Assembly (NCBI GenBank): GCA_947359465.1
Contig: OX375872.1
Span: 82,578,931 to 82,642,930 of the forward strand
Reading direction: 5' to 3'
DNA from: Metellina segmentata
Lineage: Eukaryota > Arthropoda > Arachnida > Araneae > Tetragnathidae
Length of the DNA stretch: 64,000 bases
This document shows, in pieces, positions 23,076 through 32,729 of the stretch (positions within the stretch are counted from its first letter, which is position 1; each line of letters starts with the position of its first letter). The notes under the pieces are model-generated. The model was not told the DNA's origin, searched no databases, and worked only from the letters and a program-made list of their open reading frames with translations. A program made the translations under genes and the position numbers.

Positions 23076-25251
23076 CGCCTCTAAAATAAATATATCGGTT
23101 TCTTATTAGAAAAATGGCTAATGTTCAAATTTTTTGACTATGAGTCATATCTACAAATCACTGCAGAATAAAGAAATTAAAGTGTCAGTTTTCTCCTCTC
23201 TATGAAAGCATCAAAATATTTTAAAGTATTTTCTGTACTTTGTGTTAAAAATTGAATGAATAAAAAGTACTTAATGAGGTGTAATCAAATATTTGAAAAA
23301 TGGATGTTGCCCTTTATCCACCAAAGATACGGATTTATTGATTTATTCTCGAGGAACGTTATCCCACATCCTTCTCTTGTCCATTTTGCGCTCTGGGAGC
23401 TATTTAATTAAATTTCACACTGGAGTAACACAACGGGCTATTGGTCACGGTCCGGGATCAATACCAAAGGGAAATCTGAGGACATCTCGGATTTTAGAAT
23501 TATGGTCAGATGATAAGGTCAACCCTTGAGCTGGCACCCAACTCAAAAAATTTCCACGTAACGCCAACGTATTGCGCTCTGGAAGTTACATACAGTACGA
23601 ATTTTTCAGAAAATTGTTTTTTGAATGGTTTAAGAGAGGAAAGGTATAAACACATTTAAAAAAATAATCTGGGAAAATTTTGCATTACCGCAGTAGTCTT
23701 ATAATACAGAACGGAAAACATAAAATTTCGAAATTACAGACTCAAGTGAAGGTATAAAGTTTTTACCTGTTAACCACGTCGAAAGGTAGTAGTAATTATC
23801 TTTTTCAGGATTAAGGATGTCCAACACTCTCTCCCTGAACTGTAAAATAATGTTAGAATTGCTGTATTCAAATATTATTTGTAATTCAAATACGGGACCT
23901 CTTCTATCAATAACAGGAACATTAAAATAACAGTTATTTGATCAGATGAAAGCTTCTTGATTTAAATTTCAAATTTCAGCATCGCTTTCTTGATATGGAC
24001 TATTAAACTGGGCAAATGGACAGTAATTTCCGCCCTATTCTCTTATCGCATGAATCAATCTAAAAAGCCGAGTTATATTTGATTCAGCCGGCAGGATCAA
24101 AACTTTAACAACACCCAGGAGTACACTTGCACTGCAAATCAAAGTTGTAAGAGTTCTTAAAAAATATTTGTAATGCTTCAAAATTGTGTGCAATGTTACT
24201 ATATAAATATTCTCAAATTAAAATATTCTTTGCTCTGGATCACTTACATTAAATGAAGTTAGTTTTTTTGGGTTGGCTTATTGATTGCCTTTTTTAGATA
24301 CGTGACGGCTAATCAAATCGGTCCTACGTACAGCCTATGTGCAGTCAGAGTTTAGGCTGTACAATGAAATATACCAGAAGACGTTCCAATAAATGGTAGA
24401 AGTTGAGTCATACAAGTAGCATTGAGGCTGTGTGTGTGTGTAGAAAGGTTTATATCTAATTAATTTCAATTCCTTTGGGAATGGTTTTTCCCTCTATGGT
24501 CATTTTTATAGGTCCTTTGTGTTGTCTGCTATAATTGAACTGTCGAAATTGTCATATATAATCTATAAGTTTTCGTTTAGTCAAAAAAGTCAGCCTTAGA
24601 TAGCGCTGAAAATAATTGCATTTACAGTTAGTCTCTTCATTCCTGAAACACCCATTTCAGTTCCATTAAAAAAATAATACATTTTATTCTAAAAAATTAA
24701 AAAATATACTAATTAATTCTTGTTGTACCCATTCAAATATTTCCTAATTATTCACTGAAGTGATGTATTGTAAGTACCTATTTAGACAGTTCTACTTCTA
24801 CTATCAATTTTTTCAAAATAAAATATTTTTGTCGTTTTGTGATTTTCAAAGAATTTTATATAGTCGATAAAATATCTTTTGAGATGGTTTCTCTCAGGAC
24901 TGAAGAGGTAAATTTAGAAAACCGCTTACAAGATAACGGAATAATAGCTGTATTTAAAAAGTACTATTGATAATGTTTGTAGGAAGCTAAATTAATAGTT
25001 TCCATTGAAAAGAAATATAATTTTATCATAAAGGTAAGCATATTAAATTTAATAAAATGAAACACAACTTTTATTTTAGACATTAATTCTTGTATAATGA
25101 AATTGCTCATTAAATTGCACAACCCAAGATAAAAACACCACTTTTTTCAGCGGTAAGGATTTTGTAATGATTTTTCAAAAGGAAATTTTATGGAAAAACT
25201 CACTTTTTCAATAGTTTCTTTTTTGTCATCTGGGAGTTCATTGATGTTCAT
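10207..25251 (-). CDS. SEC14-like protein, copy A, 3' part not found
   Basis: Recognised coding exons on the minus strand: 25251-25204 (start codon), 23839-23767, 19196-19153, 17379-17320, 16686-16596, 13034-12959, 10287-10207. The first five join in frame to 105 residues beginning MNINELPDDKKETIEK, the typical short N-terminal helix (compare LSPRQKEALAKF). The last two carry VYIFDLNGLNWRSVIH and ENNYPETLKIVYIING, the CRAL-TRIO core. Exons of 44, 60, 91 and 81 bp equal those of copy B, so the two are tandem paralogues. Phases require one more exon (3n+2 bp, about 95 bp in copy B) between 13034 and 16596, which I could not recognise. Downstream CRAL-TRIO and GOLD exons were not found and may be beyond the left edge or lost. 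No stop is seen in any exon. I infer either a working gene extending left or a recently broken copy. Confidence 0.82.
11414..11735 (+). repeat. full-length tRNA-derived SINE
   Basis: Head GGGCCGTGGTATCCCAGTTG (A box) with GATTAGCAACCGGGAGG, a poly(G) run and a B-box remnant GATTTCGAAACTAG; body GCCTCGAATGTCCTC...GTGCCAGCTCAGGTG...TGACCATGCTTCAAAATTA; end near GACGGTAATTAACATACCTA. It defines the layout of the other copies here. Confidence 0.75.
12467..12868. mobile_element. non-autonomous Tc1/mariner-type element
   Basis: Inverted ends TATACATTTTACTGACAAAA and the reverse complement of the right end, TATACATTTAACTGACAAAA, both continuing GTC. About 400 bp; no transposase frame. Confidence 0.65.
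12959..13034 (-). CDS. copy A exon, VYIFDLNGLNWRSV
   Basis: 76 bp, phase 0 to 1. Strong acceptor (TTTACCCTTAG) and a weaker donor (CAG|GTTGGT). Encodes DVICYKQVYIFDLNGLNWRS and then VIHRS. The YIFDLNGLN motif matches the canonical IIYDCEGLGL strand better than copy B does. An alternative donor GTGAGA five bases on would break phase with the next exon, so it was not used. Confidence 0.8.
13432..13495 (-). repeat. SINE 3' fragment
   Basis: GGTAGTTGAATTTACGTCTC...AACCCAACGGGCTATTG, the reverse complement of the SINE tail found at 15280-15340. Confidence 0.6.
13651..13777. repeat. two-copy tandem repeat, 64-bp unit
   Basis: Two nearly identical units starting AATATTAGCAAAGCGCCACG and AATATTAACAAAGCGACACG. 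In the intron of copy A. Confidence 0.9.
14069..14115. repeat. (TA)n microsatellite
   Basis: About 23 uninterrupted TA units. Confidence 0.95.
15181..15345 (+). repeat. SINE, 3' half
   Basis: GTGGCCAGCTCACACAC...CGCCATCTGACTTC...TTCCCTTTGGGATTAATCCC...CCAGTGTGATGTAAATTC. Same family as 11414-11735 with an extra 3' part. Confidence 0.7.
16596..16686 (-). CDS. copy A exon, IADYFHTKLLGYDKDGS
   Basis: 91 bp, phase 0 to 1. Acceptor TTTTTTTCCCACAG, donor GTAAGTAC. Encodes IADYFHTKLLGYDKDGSIVR and then FLHLGASDLRG. The GYD-x-DG motif is conserved with vertebrate SEC14L proteins (GYDLDGCPVW) and is lost in copy B. Confidence 0.92.
17320..17379 (-). CDS. copy A exon, HVNFMKVNGLDKMES
   Basis: 60 bp, phase 0 to 0. 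Acceptor TTTTTCCCCAG, donor GTAAGTTT. Encodes HVNFMKVNGLDKMESYVPNK, colinear with HLQWRDKNDIDDIG in copy B. Confidence 0.87.
19153..19196 (-). CDS. copy A exon, ARNFNVDKAEEMFRK
   Basis: 44 bp, phase 1 to 0, acceptor ending TTTTCAG, donor GTAACGCT. Encodes (A)RNFNVDKAEEMFRK, the family's A-R-x-F-x-x-x-K-A-E-x-M-x-R-K segment. Confidence 0.9.
19284..19505. repeat. TTAACCCTCCTGGTGG-type dispersed repeat
   Basis: Starts TTTTAATCTCCTGGTGGTTT and contains TTTGACCAGATCTTGAACGA, a poly(C) run at 19388 and GAGACATCTAGTCG. Members also at 27415, 30943, 40495, 48760, 60150, 60765 and 63058. Confidence 0.6.
19657..19961. repeat. two-copy tandem repeat, 154-bp unit
   Basis: Units 19657-19810 and 19811-19961 share TTCTGCCATGAGCTCCCTAT, TTTTCAAAAGACAACACACA and GAATGAGAACTACGAAAAAG with few changes. 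Abuts the LINE fragment that follows. Confidence 0.9.
20020..20448 (+). pseudogene. non-LTR retrotransposon ORF2 C-terminus (RNase H tail), 5'-truncated
   Basis: Open to the stop at 20446-20448. It reads YVGIEGNKCADALAKEARHK, the last motif of an RNase H domain (HVGI-x-GNE-x-AD-x-LAK-x-A), then IARLRTGHFKGMKISRTN and a Cys-His segment ICRYCPQSQLTPDHVFDC, typical of the C-terminus of R1/I/Loa-type LINEs. An in-frame TAA at 20017 and the loss of the reverse transcriptase show 5' truncation. A CAA-repeat tail follows at 20479-20496, which fits target-primed insertion. Confidence 0.8.
20479..20496 (+). repeat. (ACA)n 3' tail of the LINE fragment
   Basis: ACGACAACAACAACAACACA, 30 bp after the retroelement stop codon, the position of a LINE 3' tail. 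Confidence 0.7.
22346..22406. repeat. (TA)n and (CA)n microsatellite
   Basis: TA repeat to 22390, five CA units, then TATATA directly preceding the Tc1 end at 22407. Confidence 0.95.
22407..23002 (+). mobile_element. Tc1-like element, 3' half missing
   Basis: Begins with the terminal repeat CACTCATTGCCATAAAAATT TGCGCACC, the same end as the element at 58476-59882. The start of the transposase (MPLRRHRRQYEQLSEFERG, from 22638) is intact for about 19 codons, then shifts frame (SARQVARQVDRSDFTVRRCW, KRTRRANCLIG in other frames). It stops at 23002 at the edge of a second TA array. Confidence 0.85.
23003..23071. repeat. (AT)n microsatellite
   Basis: About 34 units directly after the truncated Tc1. 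Confidence 0.95.
23417..23552 (-). repeat. SINE, 3' half
   Basis: GAGTAACACAACGGGCTATT...GGTCCGGGATCAATACC...GGTCAGATGATAAGGTC...GAGCTGGCACCC, the reverse of the SINE body. In the copy A intron. Confidence 0.75.
23767..23839 (-). CDS. copy A exon, FRERVLDILNPEKDN
   Basis: 73 bp, phase 0 to 1. Acceptor CATTATTTTACAG, donor GTAAAAAC. It encodes FRERVLDILNPEKDNYYYLS and then TWLT, equivalent to FRENVQDVL...YFLLRWLR. The split codon completes Ala with the next exon. Confidence 0.88.
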
Positions 25252-25259
25252 GATTCTTC
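25204..25259 (-). CDS. copy A start-codon exon
   Basis: ATG at 25251-25249, with A at -3, opens MNINELPDDKKETIEK, followed by the donor GTGAGTTT. Upstream is a credible acceptor (TTTTCCTTTACACACAAG) ending at 25260, so eight bases of 5' UTR would share this exon. The start was chosen because the peptide aligns with the N-terminus of SEC14L proteins and the reading frame continues into FRERVLDIL. Confidence 0.8.
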
Positions 25260-25355
25260 CTTGTGTGTAAAGGAAAATCTTGGTCAATATTATAAAGTTT
25301 GTTCCTAAAAAATATGCATAATTTAGATAAAAATGTATGTATAACAATATATAAA

Positions 25356-25371
25356 GCCACGCAGTGGCTAG
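25356..25371. repeat. hairpin end GCCACGCAGTGGCTAG
   Basis: Five-base stem GCCAC/GTGGC around GCA, followed by CTAGT. The same end occurs at 37984-38001 in reverse. Lies 100 bp upstream of the copy A ATG exon. Confidence 0.5.
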
Positions 25372-25679
25372 TATAATCTAAAAAGCTATTAAATATTCAT
25401 ATTTAATAACTATTATACAAAGCAATTCCATTTTTTTGAGAACGAGCATCACCCCTTAAGTTCAAACATTTGCTGCATTCTTGGTTTAGACTAGGATGCG
25501 AGATAAGTCTTATGACACTCAGGATGTAGAGGAACCTGACATTTCTGGCATCTATAGACTGACGTTCCACCACAAATTTTGTATCGTCCAAACTGTTGGT
25601 CTGACTTGTAAAGCCAATGAGATCCCGTCTATCATATCTTTGTAGGTCGGATGCATTCTTCTGCAACACTGAAGATCTT

Positions 25680-26980
25680 CCTGGACCGTCTTCTCTCTCT
25701 CTCTCTCAAAAGGGGGGCTTTATAACCATATTATTACATTTGGCAGTTTTATGGCCACTATCTGACTCAGAATCATTGTCGAGAGCAAAGAACACATCTA
25801 AAGTTTCATTTAGCGTGAGACTAAAAGGGGAGGGAGAATAAATATTTTGTTTAAAAAATTAAATATTCCCCTAAAATATTTTATTTTTAAATCGTAATTA
25901 AATTTTAACCCTGTTCAAGCTTTCAAATTAAAAAAAAAATCTAATCGGTATTGGAACCTTGAAAGTAATAACTAACTACCGATATTACCGAACTTCACAC
26001 ATCCGACGATTGGCAAAATTACTTGCCAATCAACAATACCGTCTATAAAATAAACCTAACATCTATAAAATAAGTATCTTTGGATTTTTTTAGTGTATTA
26101 ATATAAACAGTGGATTCATATCATTACAATAAAGCACACAAATAGATCAAAAATAGTAATAAAAGTAATTTTTTTGTATCTTTAGGCGATGATGGACGAT
26201 ACAACATTCGCTCTCGCAAGAAATTCTAGCTTTGAACCACGTTTTCACGGACAAAGCTATCTGGGAAATATACAACCAGTGCAGCATTTTGATAGGTTGA
26301 TTCTTAGGAAAAAAATATCTACTAGACAACACACACTCACTCCAGTGACGCATTGTCGTAAGAATTATTCGTTATATAATGCAAGTCATAACTGATCAAT
26401 TTAAATTCAAGGCAACATGTTGTAAGAAGCAAGTGTTAGCATGTACTATTTGCGCACAACTAAAATTGTTCCAACTAAAATTTCTCACCATAATGTTTTG
26501 TTGAACGTTGATTTAGTAAGGTGCCGAGTCACCTAAGACAAGAAAACGACTACAAATAGTTGGCTGTGGAGGCTTAAGGTTGCTGTTGATGAAAATAGAG
26601 CTTTATGTAGACAAATTGATAGCAAAGCACCAGTAACATCTTTATCTAGTGATTATTTTAAATTTTCGTTGTTTGATTTATATATATATTCTTTAATTAA
26701 AAACCATGAGTTATATTAGATAAAGCAATTGAGTAGCAGAACCTTTTTTTAAAGTTTAGAAATTTGAAGGATCCAGCTAGTTAAATGGCAGCACACACAC
26801 AAGCAAGTTTTAGTTAAAACTAAACATTGGGTAAAATTAAGGAGGTTAATATATTTAATATAAGACGCATCGGAGAAACATGTTTAATTTCGTAGAAAAT
26901 ATTGAAAGATAGTTCCAACATTATAGTCCCAAGTACAACTACCATCGGCGTCGATACAACATCTTGCGGCGAGCTACCTA
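25680..26980. other. no gene recognised
   Basis: Contains a (CT)n run near 25691 and an open stretch 26189-26395 on + (DDTTFALARNSSFEPRFHGQ) with no family resemblance and no supporting splice or start context. Confidence 0.4.
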
Positions 26981-26987
26981 TGGGTAA

Positions 26988-27290
26988 TATAATTAATGTC
27001 GCATTGGAGCAACACAACGGGCAATTGGAGACAATCAGCACGGAAAGATCCGACGGGAACACCACGTAACTTTGAACCACGGTCAGATGACCAGGTCATA
27101 CCTCAACTGACATCCCACTATTCAAACTTCCATACCACGCCAGAGTGAGGACATTTGAGACTACGACAAATTTAACGTGCACTAGTCCCCTTTGTACACG
27201 ACGGTCTTTGGTTAGATTCGAACTCGTAACCTTCTGGTTGCTAATCTGGTACTCTTCCAACCGGGTTAACACGGCCCGATAAGTACAGGA
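26988..27290 (-). repeat. full-length tRNA-derived SINE
   Basis: Reverse of the tRNA-like head is clear: minus strand GGCCGTGTTAACCCGGTTGG (A box) and GGTTACGAGTTCGAATCT (B box), then the body with GGTATGACCTGGTCATCTGA and the ACAACGGGCAATTGG end. Confidence 0.8.
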
Positions 27291-27414
27291 CGAGCCTCTC
27301 TTCTGGTTTGCTATCCAATGGAATATGATATTTCCAGATCTTAATTCCAGACATCAATTAACTGTTCAACAAATCGGTACTTTGGAAACTACTTTTTGCT
27401 GTCACATTCAACCC

Positions 27415-27535
27415 TTCTAGTGGTTCTCTCGTCGAGGTATCTCGTCGCTATCAAAACTGACCAGACCGTGTTGTAAGAGATAGCTCAGCATTAGAAGAAA
27501 ACTGGCCAGATCTTGATCTCGTCCTCATAAAAAAT
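27415..27535. repeat. TTAACCCTCCTGGTGG-type repeat, fragment
   Basis: CAACCCTTCTAGTGGTTCTC...CGTCGAGGTATCTCGTCGC...AAACTGACCAGACCG. Confidence 0.55.
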
Positions 27536-28271
27536 AATCCCAGAATTAATTACGACCATATTCATCAATTATGCGCTATAAACGTATACCCAAATAAAAG
27601 AGTGCAGTAAGAGTAAATGAGTATGACTTGTAAACTTTTTCAGAAAAAGGTAAAATTATTGACAAGTTAAAGTTACTCTTTCGCTATTTAAATAATCTTC
27701 CCCACATCAGCAGTTGGGTAGACTGGATTCAGTTATTTGTTTGACAAAAATAAACATCAGTCATGAGAATTTTGGAGTTATATACCTTACTATTTTATTT
27801 TGTAACTACATGCCACAGGTGCTGTCCTAATGACATCTGATCCCGCATTAATATTTGAAACAATCAAGACTATTCACAAAACGTAGAAACGGATAAGGAC
27901 TGAAAAAAAAAGTTATTCACAGTAAAACAGCTTTTCATGCATCGTAAAATGCCTGTTTTCTCGTTTTGAAGGACGTGATTTTGAAGGACGCATTCTAGAA
28001 ACAGCTAAAAAACTAAAGAAAGAATATTCAGATTTTCTCAATTTTTACAGGTAACGTGCATGTTACTAAATAAGATTTCCCGACCATAGTAAAACTCTGA
28101 GAGAAAGATAGAGATGCGAGAGACACATATACTATACAGTCAGCTGTTTCTAGTTTTATGGATTGCAGATGACATTATTAGATCCACTCTAGCAAAAGTA
28201 ATAAAATGCAATTGCAACTATTAGATCACCCAAAGTGAGAAAGGCTACGTGATGTAGAGATGAATACTTAC

Positions 28272-28320
28272 CCTGTTTGAAGAGGGCGGACTTGGAGTAG
28301 TTTTATGTCAGCGATAATGT
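28272..28320 (-). other. possible non-coding first exon of copy A
   Basis: On the minus strand CTTCAAACAGG is followed by a perfect donor GTAAGTAT at 28271-28264. A TATA-like TTTATAA lies at 28352-28346, about 30 bp upstream of the presumed start. It would splice to the acceptor at 25260 before the ATG exon. No reading frame is needed. The assignment rests on the signals alone. Confidence 0.35.
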
Positions 28321-28345
28321 ACCACGCCGAAGAAGAAACATGCGT

Positions 28346-28450
28346 TATAAAATACCACTTTCGCGGGGTTTGTGTGACAGGCAAAAAGTAAAGTCATCAA
28401 GTCAGGCAGTTGTAATTCAAGGAGGAAAACGCGGTGGCGTCACGTCCGGT
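28346..28450 (-). promoter_or_regulatory. candidate core promoter of copy A
   Basis: TATA-like TTTATAA at 28352-28346 is preceded (28400-28450) by a stretch richer in G+C than its neighbourhood, with a CRE-like GGACGTGACGCC on the minus strand near 28440. Position fits an upstream promoter for the minus-strand gene. Not tested. Confidence 0.3.
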
Positions 28451-28469
28451 GGGTTCACTTTCTCACTTC

Positions 28470-30940
28470 CGTTGGAATTGTTTCGGGTTCATAACATTTT
28501 CCCAATCACGAGATCTTAGTAAACATCCGATGACCATGCTGCTTAATGAACTGGATAGCCAATGAGGACGAAGACACAAACAAAGGAGAGGCGGGGAATT
28601 CAGAAATGGATCAGCATAATCTATTGTATCTGAATGACAAAAAAAAAACACCGACGGAATGCTTTTGTTTTGCGGAGAGTAAAGATATTGAAATTGTTTT
28701 CAAATAGTTTACAACAACTATCCAATTATTTTACGCGAGCCATTTTTTTTAGAAATATAGATTAAACAAATCTGAGCGGTAAGAATTTGTATAGTTCAGT
28801 TTGACATTAAAAAATAAGAACATAGATTTTTATTTCTTGAAGGTAATTTCTTTTTTATAACGAATTATAAGAAGTTCGTAGGTCAATGTCGCAAGAGAAA
28901 TTGCGTATTCTATGTTTTAACCGAAAATATGGGATTACGTTGCATTTAATAATTCAGTATATAAAAATTTAGATTCACATAAAAGTTATCAACTTCGGAA
29001 ATCGTATCAACAGATGTGTACAAACAACGCTCAAATTTTCTCCCATGAATTGTCTGTTTTCAGATTTTGCCTTATTCAAAAATTTTCTCAAGCTGCATTA
29101 TATATAACACGCTATTCATGCGATTATAACAACGTGAATTATTATAATAATTAGTTAAATAAAATAATAGTATTTCAGGGAATGTAATGAATGCAGTTAT
29201 TGATACAATGCTTTGTTCAAGTAATTTTCAAACGCAAACTTAAAAATAGCAAAAATGAAAATAGAAATTAAAATATTGTCTAGTGAAAATATGGCTTTGT
29301 CAACTCTTGAAAATATTAAAAATAACAAACGCTGTATTATAGAATTTGTTGGATCAATAAAAATATAAGAATTGGTTACTATTTCTGATATTTATTTTTA
29401 CTTTAACATGGCCTTTTGTTAAACTTCAGAAAAGACGTTGTGAATTAAAATTTTTTTAAACTCAAAATTTATTTACTTTTGTTACATTTTGTCTGTTACA
29501 TTATATTAAATGTTTTGTTTAACAAAAATTTTTGTGATAGAAATCATCATTTCGTAGTTTCAATTTTCCTCAATCTGTGCATGTCCCTTTTCAACTGTGA
29601 CTAGGATCTCAAATTAGAGCGTAATTTGTAATGTCAAATTTAATACGATTGCTGTGGCCTCTCGAAATGTTCATAGTGCCGTCTAAATAGATGGCTGAAT
29701 GGAAAATATGGATTATTGTGCAGTACAGGTAAGTGTGGAATAGAAGTTAAGCACTATGGAATTAATATTTAAACCGTTAGACAATACGTAAATCACTGGA
29801 AAGCAGAGAGATCGGCGGAAAAGATACGATTGCGACAAGGTGTAATTGAGCGAGACTACCTAGAATTGTGACGAAAAGGGCTTGCTCTAATGTCTCCACC
29901 AATCTTGAGGTCATCAACATGGCAATGACTTCAAAAACAACCGGATATTTACAAATTTTATCTTTGGCGAGAAGAAGCTTTGTTGCGAAATTCGGTGCTG
30001 ATGCAAATATACATAGGATGGTTCAGAGCGATTTTTTACAAGTTTTCTGGAGATTTTCTACAAACTGTTTCTAGATTTCATGGTTTCGTGACTCTGGAAT
30101 GCGATTTGAACTAAGCCAAATTTTAAATATATAGGCAGTCATAGATAGAAGTAAAATAAAAAGCTTACATTATTTTGTAATGTGGAACCTACGGAAAATG
30201 ACTAGGCTAAAGATATACCTGTTGATGATTTTATCGTTGTGTTAATAAAGATACGAAAGCTTGATTGATTTTTTGGTTTTACGATGGCACAATGCTGGGA
30301 AAAGCTTGCTCTTAGATAGTGAAAAATCGTCGGATGCATTTAATGGGATAGCGCGACTTTAAATTTTACTACTGAAGGTTTGTCATTCTATTGTCTTAAA
30401 CTTACTTAACTTGACTCAGTCACTTTTGTTCTCTAGTTTGGGATTTAAATTAAATAAAAAAAAACCAAACACCTATTTATATTGATGTTATGATAATGAT
30501 GCTTAAATGTGTGATATTTGCTATTTTCTTTCTCTTGTAACATTTTTATTTTCGTACTTTTTCACAGTCTGGACTTTGATAGTTCGCATACCTTGAGGGA
30601 ATCCGAGTCAAATTTTTTTCCAAGTGAAAACATAAAAAAATGTATCATATTAGTCGATAAGCTGCTTCAAAATTTCTGAACTATTCAAATCAACACATCA
30701 AATATTGATCACATCTAGAAGCTTTTGCATATTGCTAAACCATGATAGATAATGAAATAGTCAAAAGTAGCGAATGCGATTTCTTTTTCTTTTTAAATGC
30801 TTGAGCATGTTTCAAATTGTAAACTACTTATATCACACCTTCTTTTTTCAAATTCCATCTTTTTGATAGTTAAGTTCTAGAACATGAACATATGCAGAGT
30901 TGCTATAAAAATCACGGAACAATACCATTTCATCAAAATT
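28470..30940. other. intergenic, no gene recognised
   Basis: AT-rich. 29740-29860 reads a fragment resembling a transposase DNA-binding segment (TVRQYVNHWKAERSAEKIRL-like after frame repair), too degraded to assign. Nothing else supported. Confidence 0.4.
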
Positions 30941-30942
30941 AA

Positions 30943-31195
30943 CCCTCCTGGTGGCTTATCTTCTCGTTGAAAACTGTCAAGTGGCTAGTGTGGCTCAGGT
31001 GCAAAAAAAAAAAAAATGTTCCAAATTATCACCACATCTGGGCAAGAGACAATTTGTTTTTCCTACATGGATCTTTATTCCCTAGGATCTTTATTTTAGT
31101 AGGGTAGTTTTGTCTCAACGAGATATTTTGTATCATGAGACAAACTGACCAGATCTATATGGACGAGAGATCTCATCAAAATACTCGGAGGCTCA
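30943..31195. repeat. TTAACCCTCCTGGTGG-type dispersed repeat
   Basis: TTAACCCTCCTGGTGGCTTA, CAACGAGATATTTTG, AACTGACCAGATCTATATGG, ACGAGAGATCTCATC. TTAA at the boundary with CCC inside resembles piggyBac-type ends. Confidence 0.55.
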
Positions 31196-31359
31196 AAAAA
31201 ATTAACGGATTCCAAGAACTAGATATTTTGTAAATACGCATGTGACTGATGAGGTGCACTATGTATCGTTCCCAGGTAGTTTCAATTCCGCTATTCAAGA
31301 AACAGCTGTTATTACGTCTATCTTTGTAGCTACACTCTATAACAAACCAAGCAGGTGCT

Positions 31360-31395
31360 GAAATACAGTGGTGCCGACCGGCACCACTGTATTTC
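31360..31395. repeat. near-perfect 36-bp palindrome
   Basis: Two 17-base arms (GAAATACAGTGGTGCCG and its exact reverse complement) separated by AC. Confidence 0.95.
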
Positions 31396-31439
31396 TTCAA
31401 TCCACGATCAACTTTTAACGGCTCTGACTGGGGTAAGGG

Positions 31440-32025
31440 CTCTGACTGCATATAGTCTTTAGTGACGAGTTCCGTTTTCAACTGTGTCCTGACGACAATC
31501 GCAGACGTTTCTGAAAACGTCCAGTGCATTGTGGGGATCCTGACCTTACATTTGCAAGCTACACATGCCCACGTCAGGGTGTTATTGTCGTCTGGGGTCC
31601 TTTCCTTTGATAGCCGGACCCCATTGGTAGTCATTTCTGCTACACCTACAGCACTCTACGAGACGTAGACGACATTCTACGACCGCCTGACTGTGTTACC
31701 GTTCCTTTTGCGACACCACGGACTTACTTTTCAACAATATAATGCCCGGACACACCCGGCACGCGTTGCTATTAATTGTCTTCAAGATTTCCCAACACTT
31801 CCTTGGTAAGGTTGGTTTAATGATCTCTCTCCCATAGAGCACATTTGCGAAGGCAATTGCAACCATCCCGGAATGATGACCATTTAGCCCATACAGTTGG
31901 AGACAATTTGGAAAGAAATTCCGGAGGACACCATCTGGGAACTTTTGCAGTCTATGCCACGCCAGGTGACAGTTTGCATCCAGGCCGGAGGTAGACCAAC
32001 GCTTATTGACTTCCTCCCTTTGTAA
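31440..32025 (+). pseudogene. Tc1-like transposase relic, C-terminal two thirds
   Basis: In changing frames the + strand reads GVIVVWGPF, LRHHGLTFQQYNARTHPARV (D of the usual QDNARPH is Tyr), NDLSPIEHICEG and then a clean tail LLQSMPRQVTVCIQAGGRPT ending DFLPL-stop. Gene order and motifs match the C-terminal part of a Tc1 transposase. Multiple stops. Confidence 0.75.
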
Positions 32026-32209
32026 GGGTTAAACTCTGAAATAAATAATTCAATTGTTCTGAAATTTTAATCGTGTGTTTTTCCATGTATGTTCTTCACA
32101 TCCACCAAATTGATCATTGTATCGCAATCGGACAACTCCTTCATGGCTCCGCGTTTTTTTTGTTACAGAGTATATTTCGTTAAATTTGATTTTGAAGTCG
32201 ATTGTTGTC

Positions 32210-32690
32210 AACACACTTCATTGGGTACAGGAACTGACTACAATGCACTTTGCTCATATGTATTGGAATTCATCCAGCTAAAAGTAACAAAGTTACTACT
32301 TCTCGTCGCCTTACCCTTGACGTTGTAGCTTACCCGTCACCTTACCTCTTCCACTTTTCCACTTAGTTCTTCCATTTTGTGGCAACAAAGAAGCTTTGCA
32401 TAATCCCCACACAATTTCTACTCACATCACTTAGTGCTTCCATTTTGTGCCAACGTATGAACTTAGCATAATTTCCACACACATCCCTTCATTGGACACA
32501 GAGACTGAGTCCAATAGAATTTGTTCATAATACTGTCATTCCTCCAGCTGAAAGTAACTAAGCTGCCACTTCGTGAGAATGTTCGTCGGTCTTGTCACCT
32601 TACCCTTAATGTTATCGCTTACCCGTCGCCTTAATTCTTCCACTTAGAGCTTTCATTACTTAGTGTCTCCATTTAGTACCAACGAATGAA
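32210..32690. repeat. imperfect tandem duplication, about 271-bp unit
   Basis: CACACTTCATTGGGTACAGG (32212) and ACATCCCTTCATTGGACACA (32481) begin two units that also share CATCCAGCTAAAAGTAAC, ACCTTACCCTTGACGTT and GCTTACCCGTC. No coding sense; satellite-like. Confidence 0.75.
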
Positions 32691-32729
32691 CTTCCCTCAA
32701 CCTTGATAATGTTGATGACATCGATTAAT

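Noticed and set aside
31176..31634. 152-codon open stretch on the minus strand
   Set aside because: It overlaps the + strand Tc1 relic, a repeat and a palindrome and resembles nothing; a chance frame.
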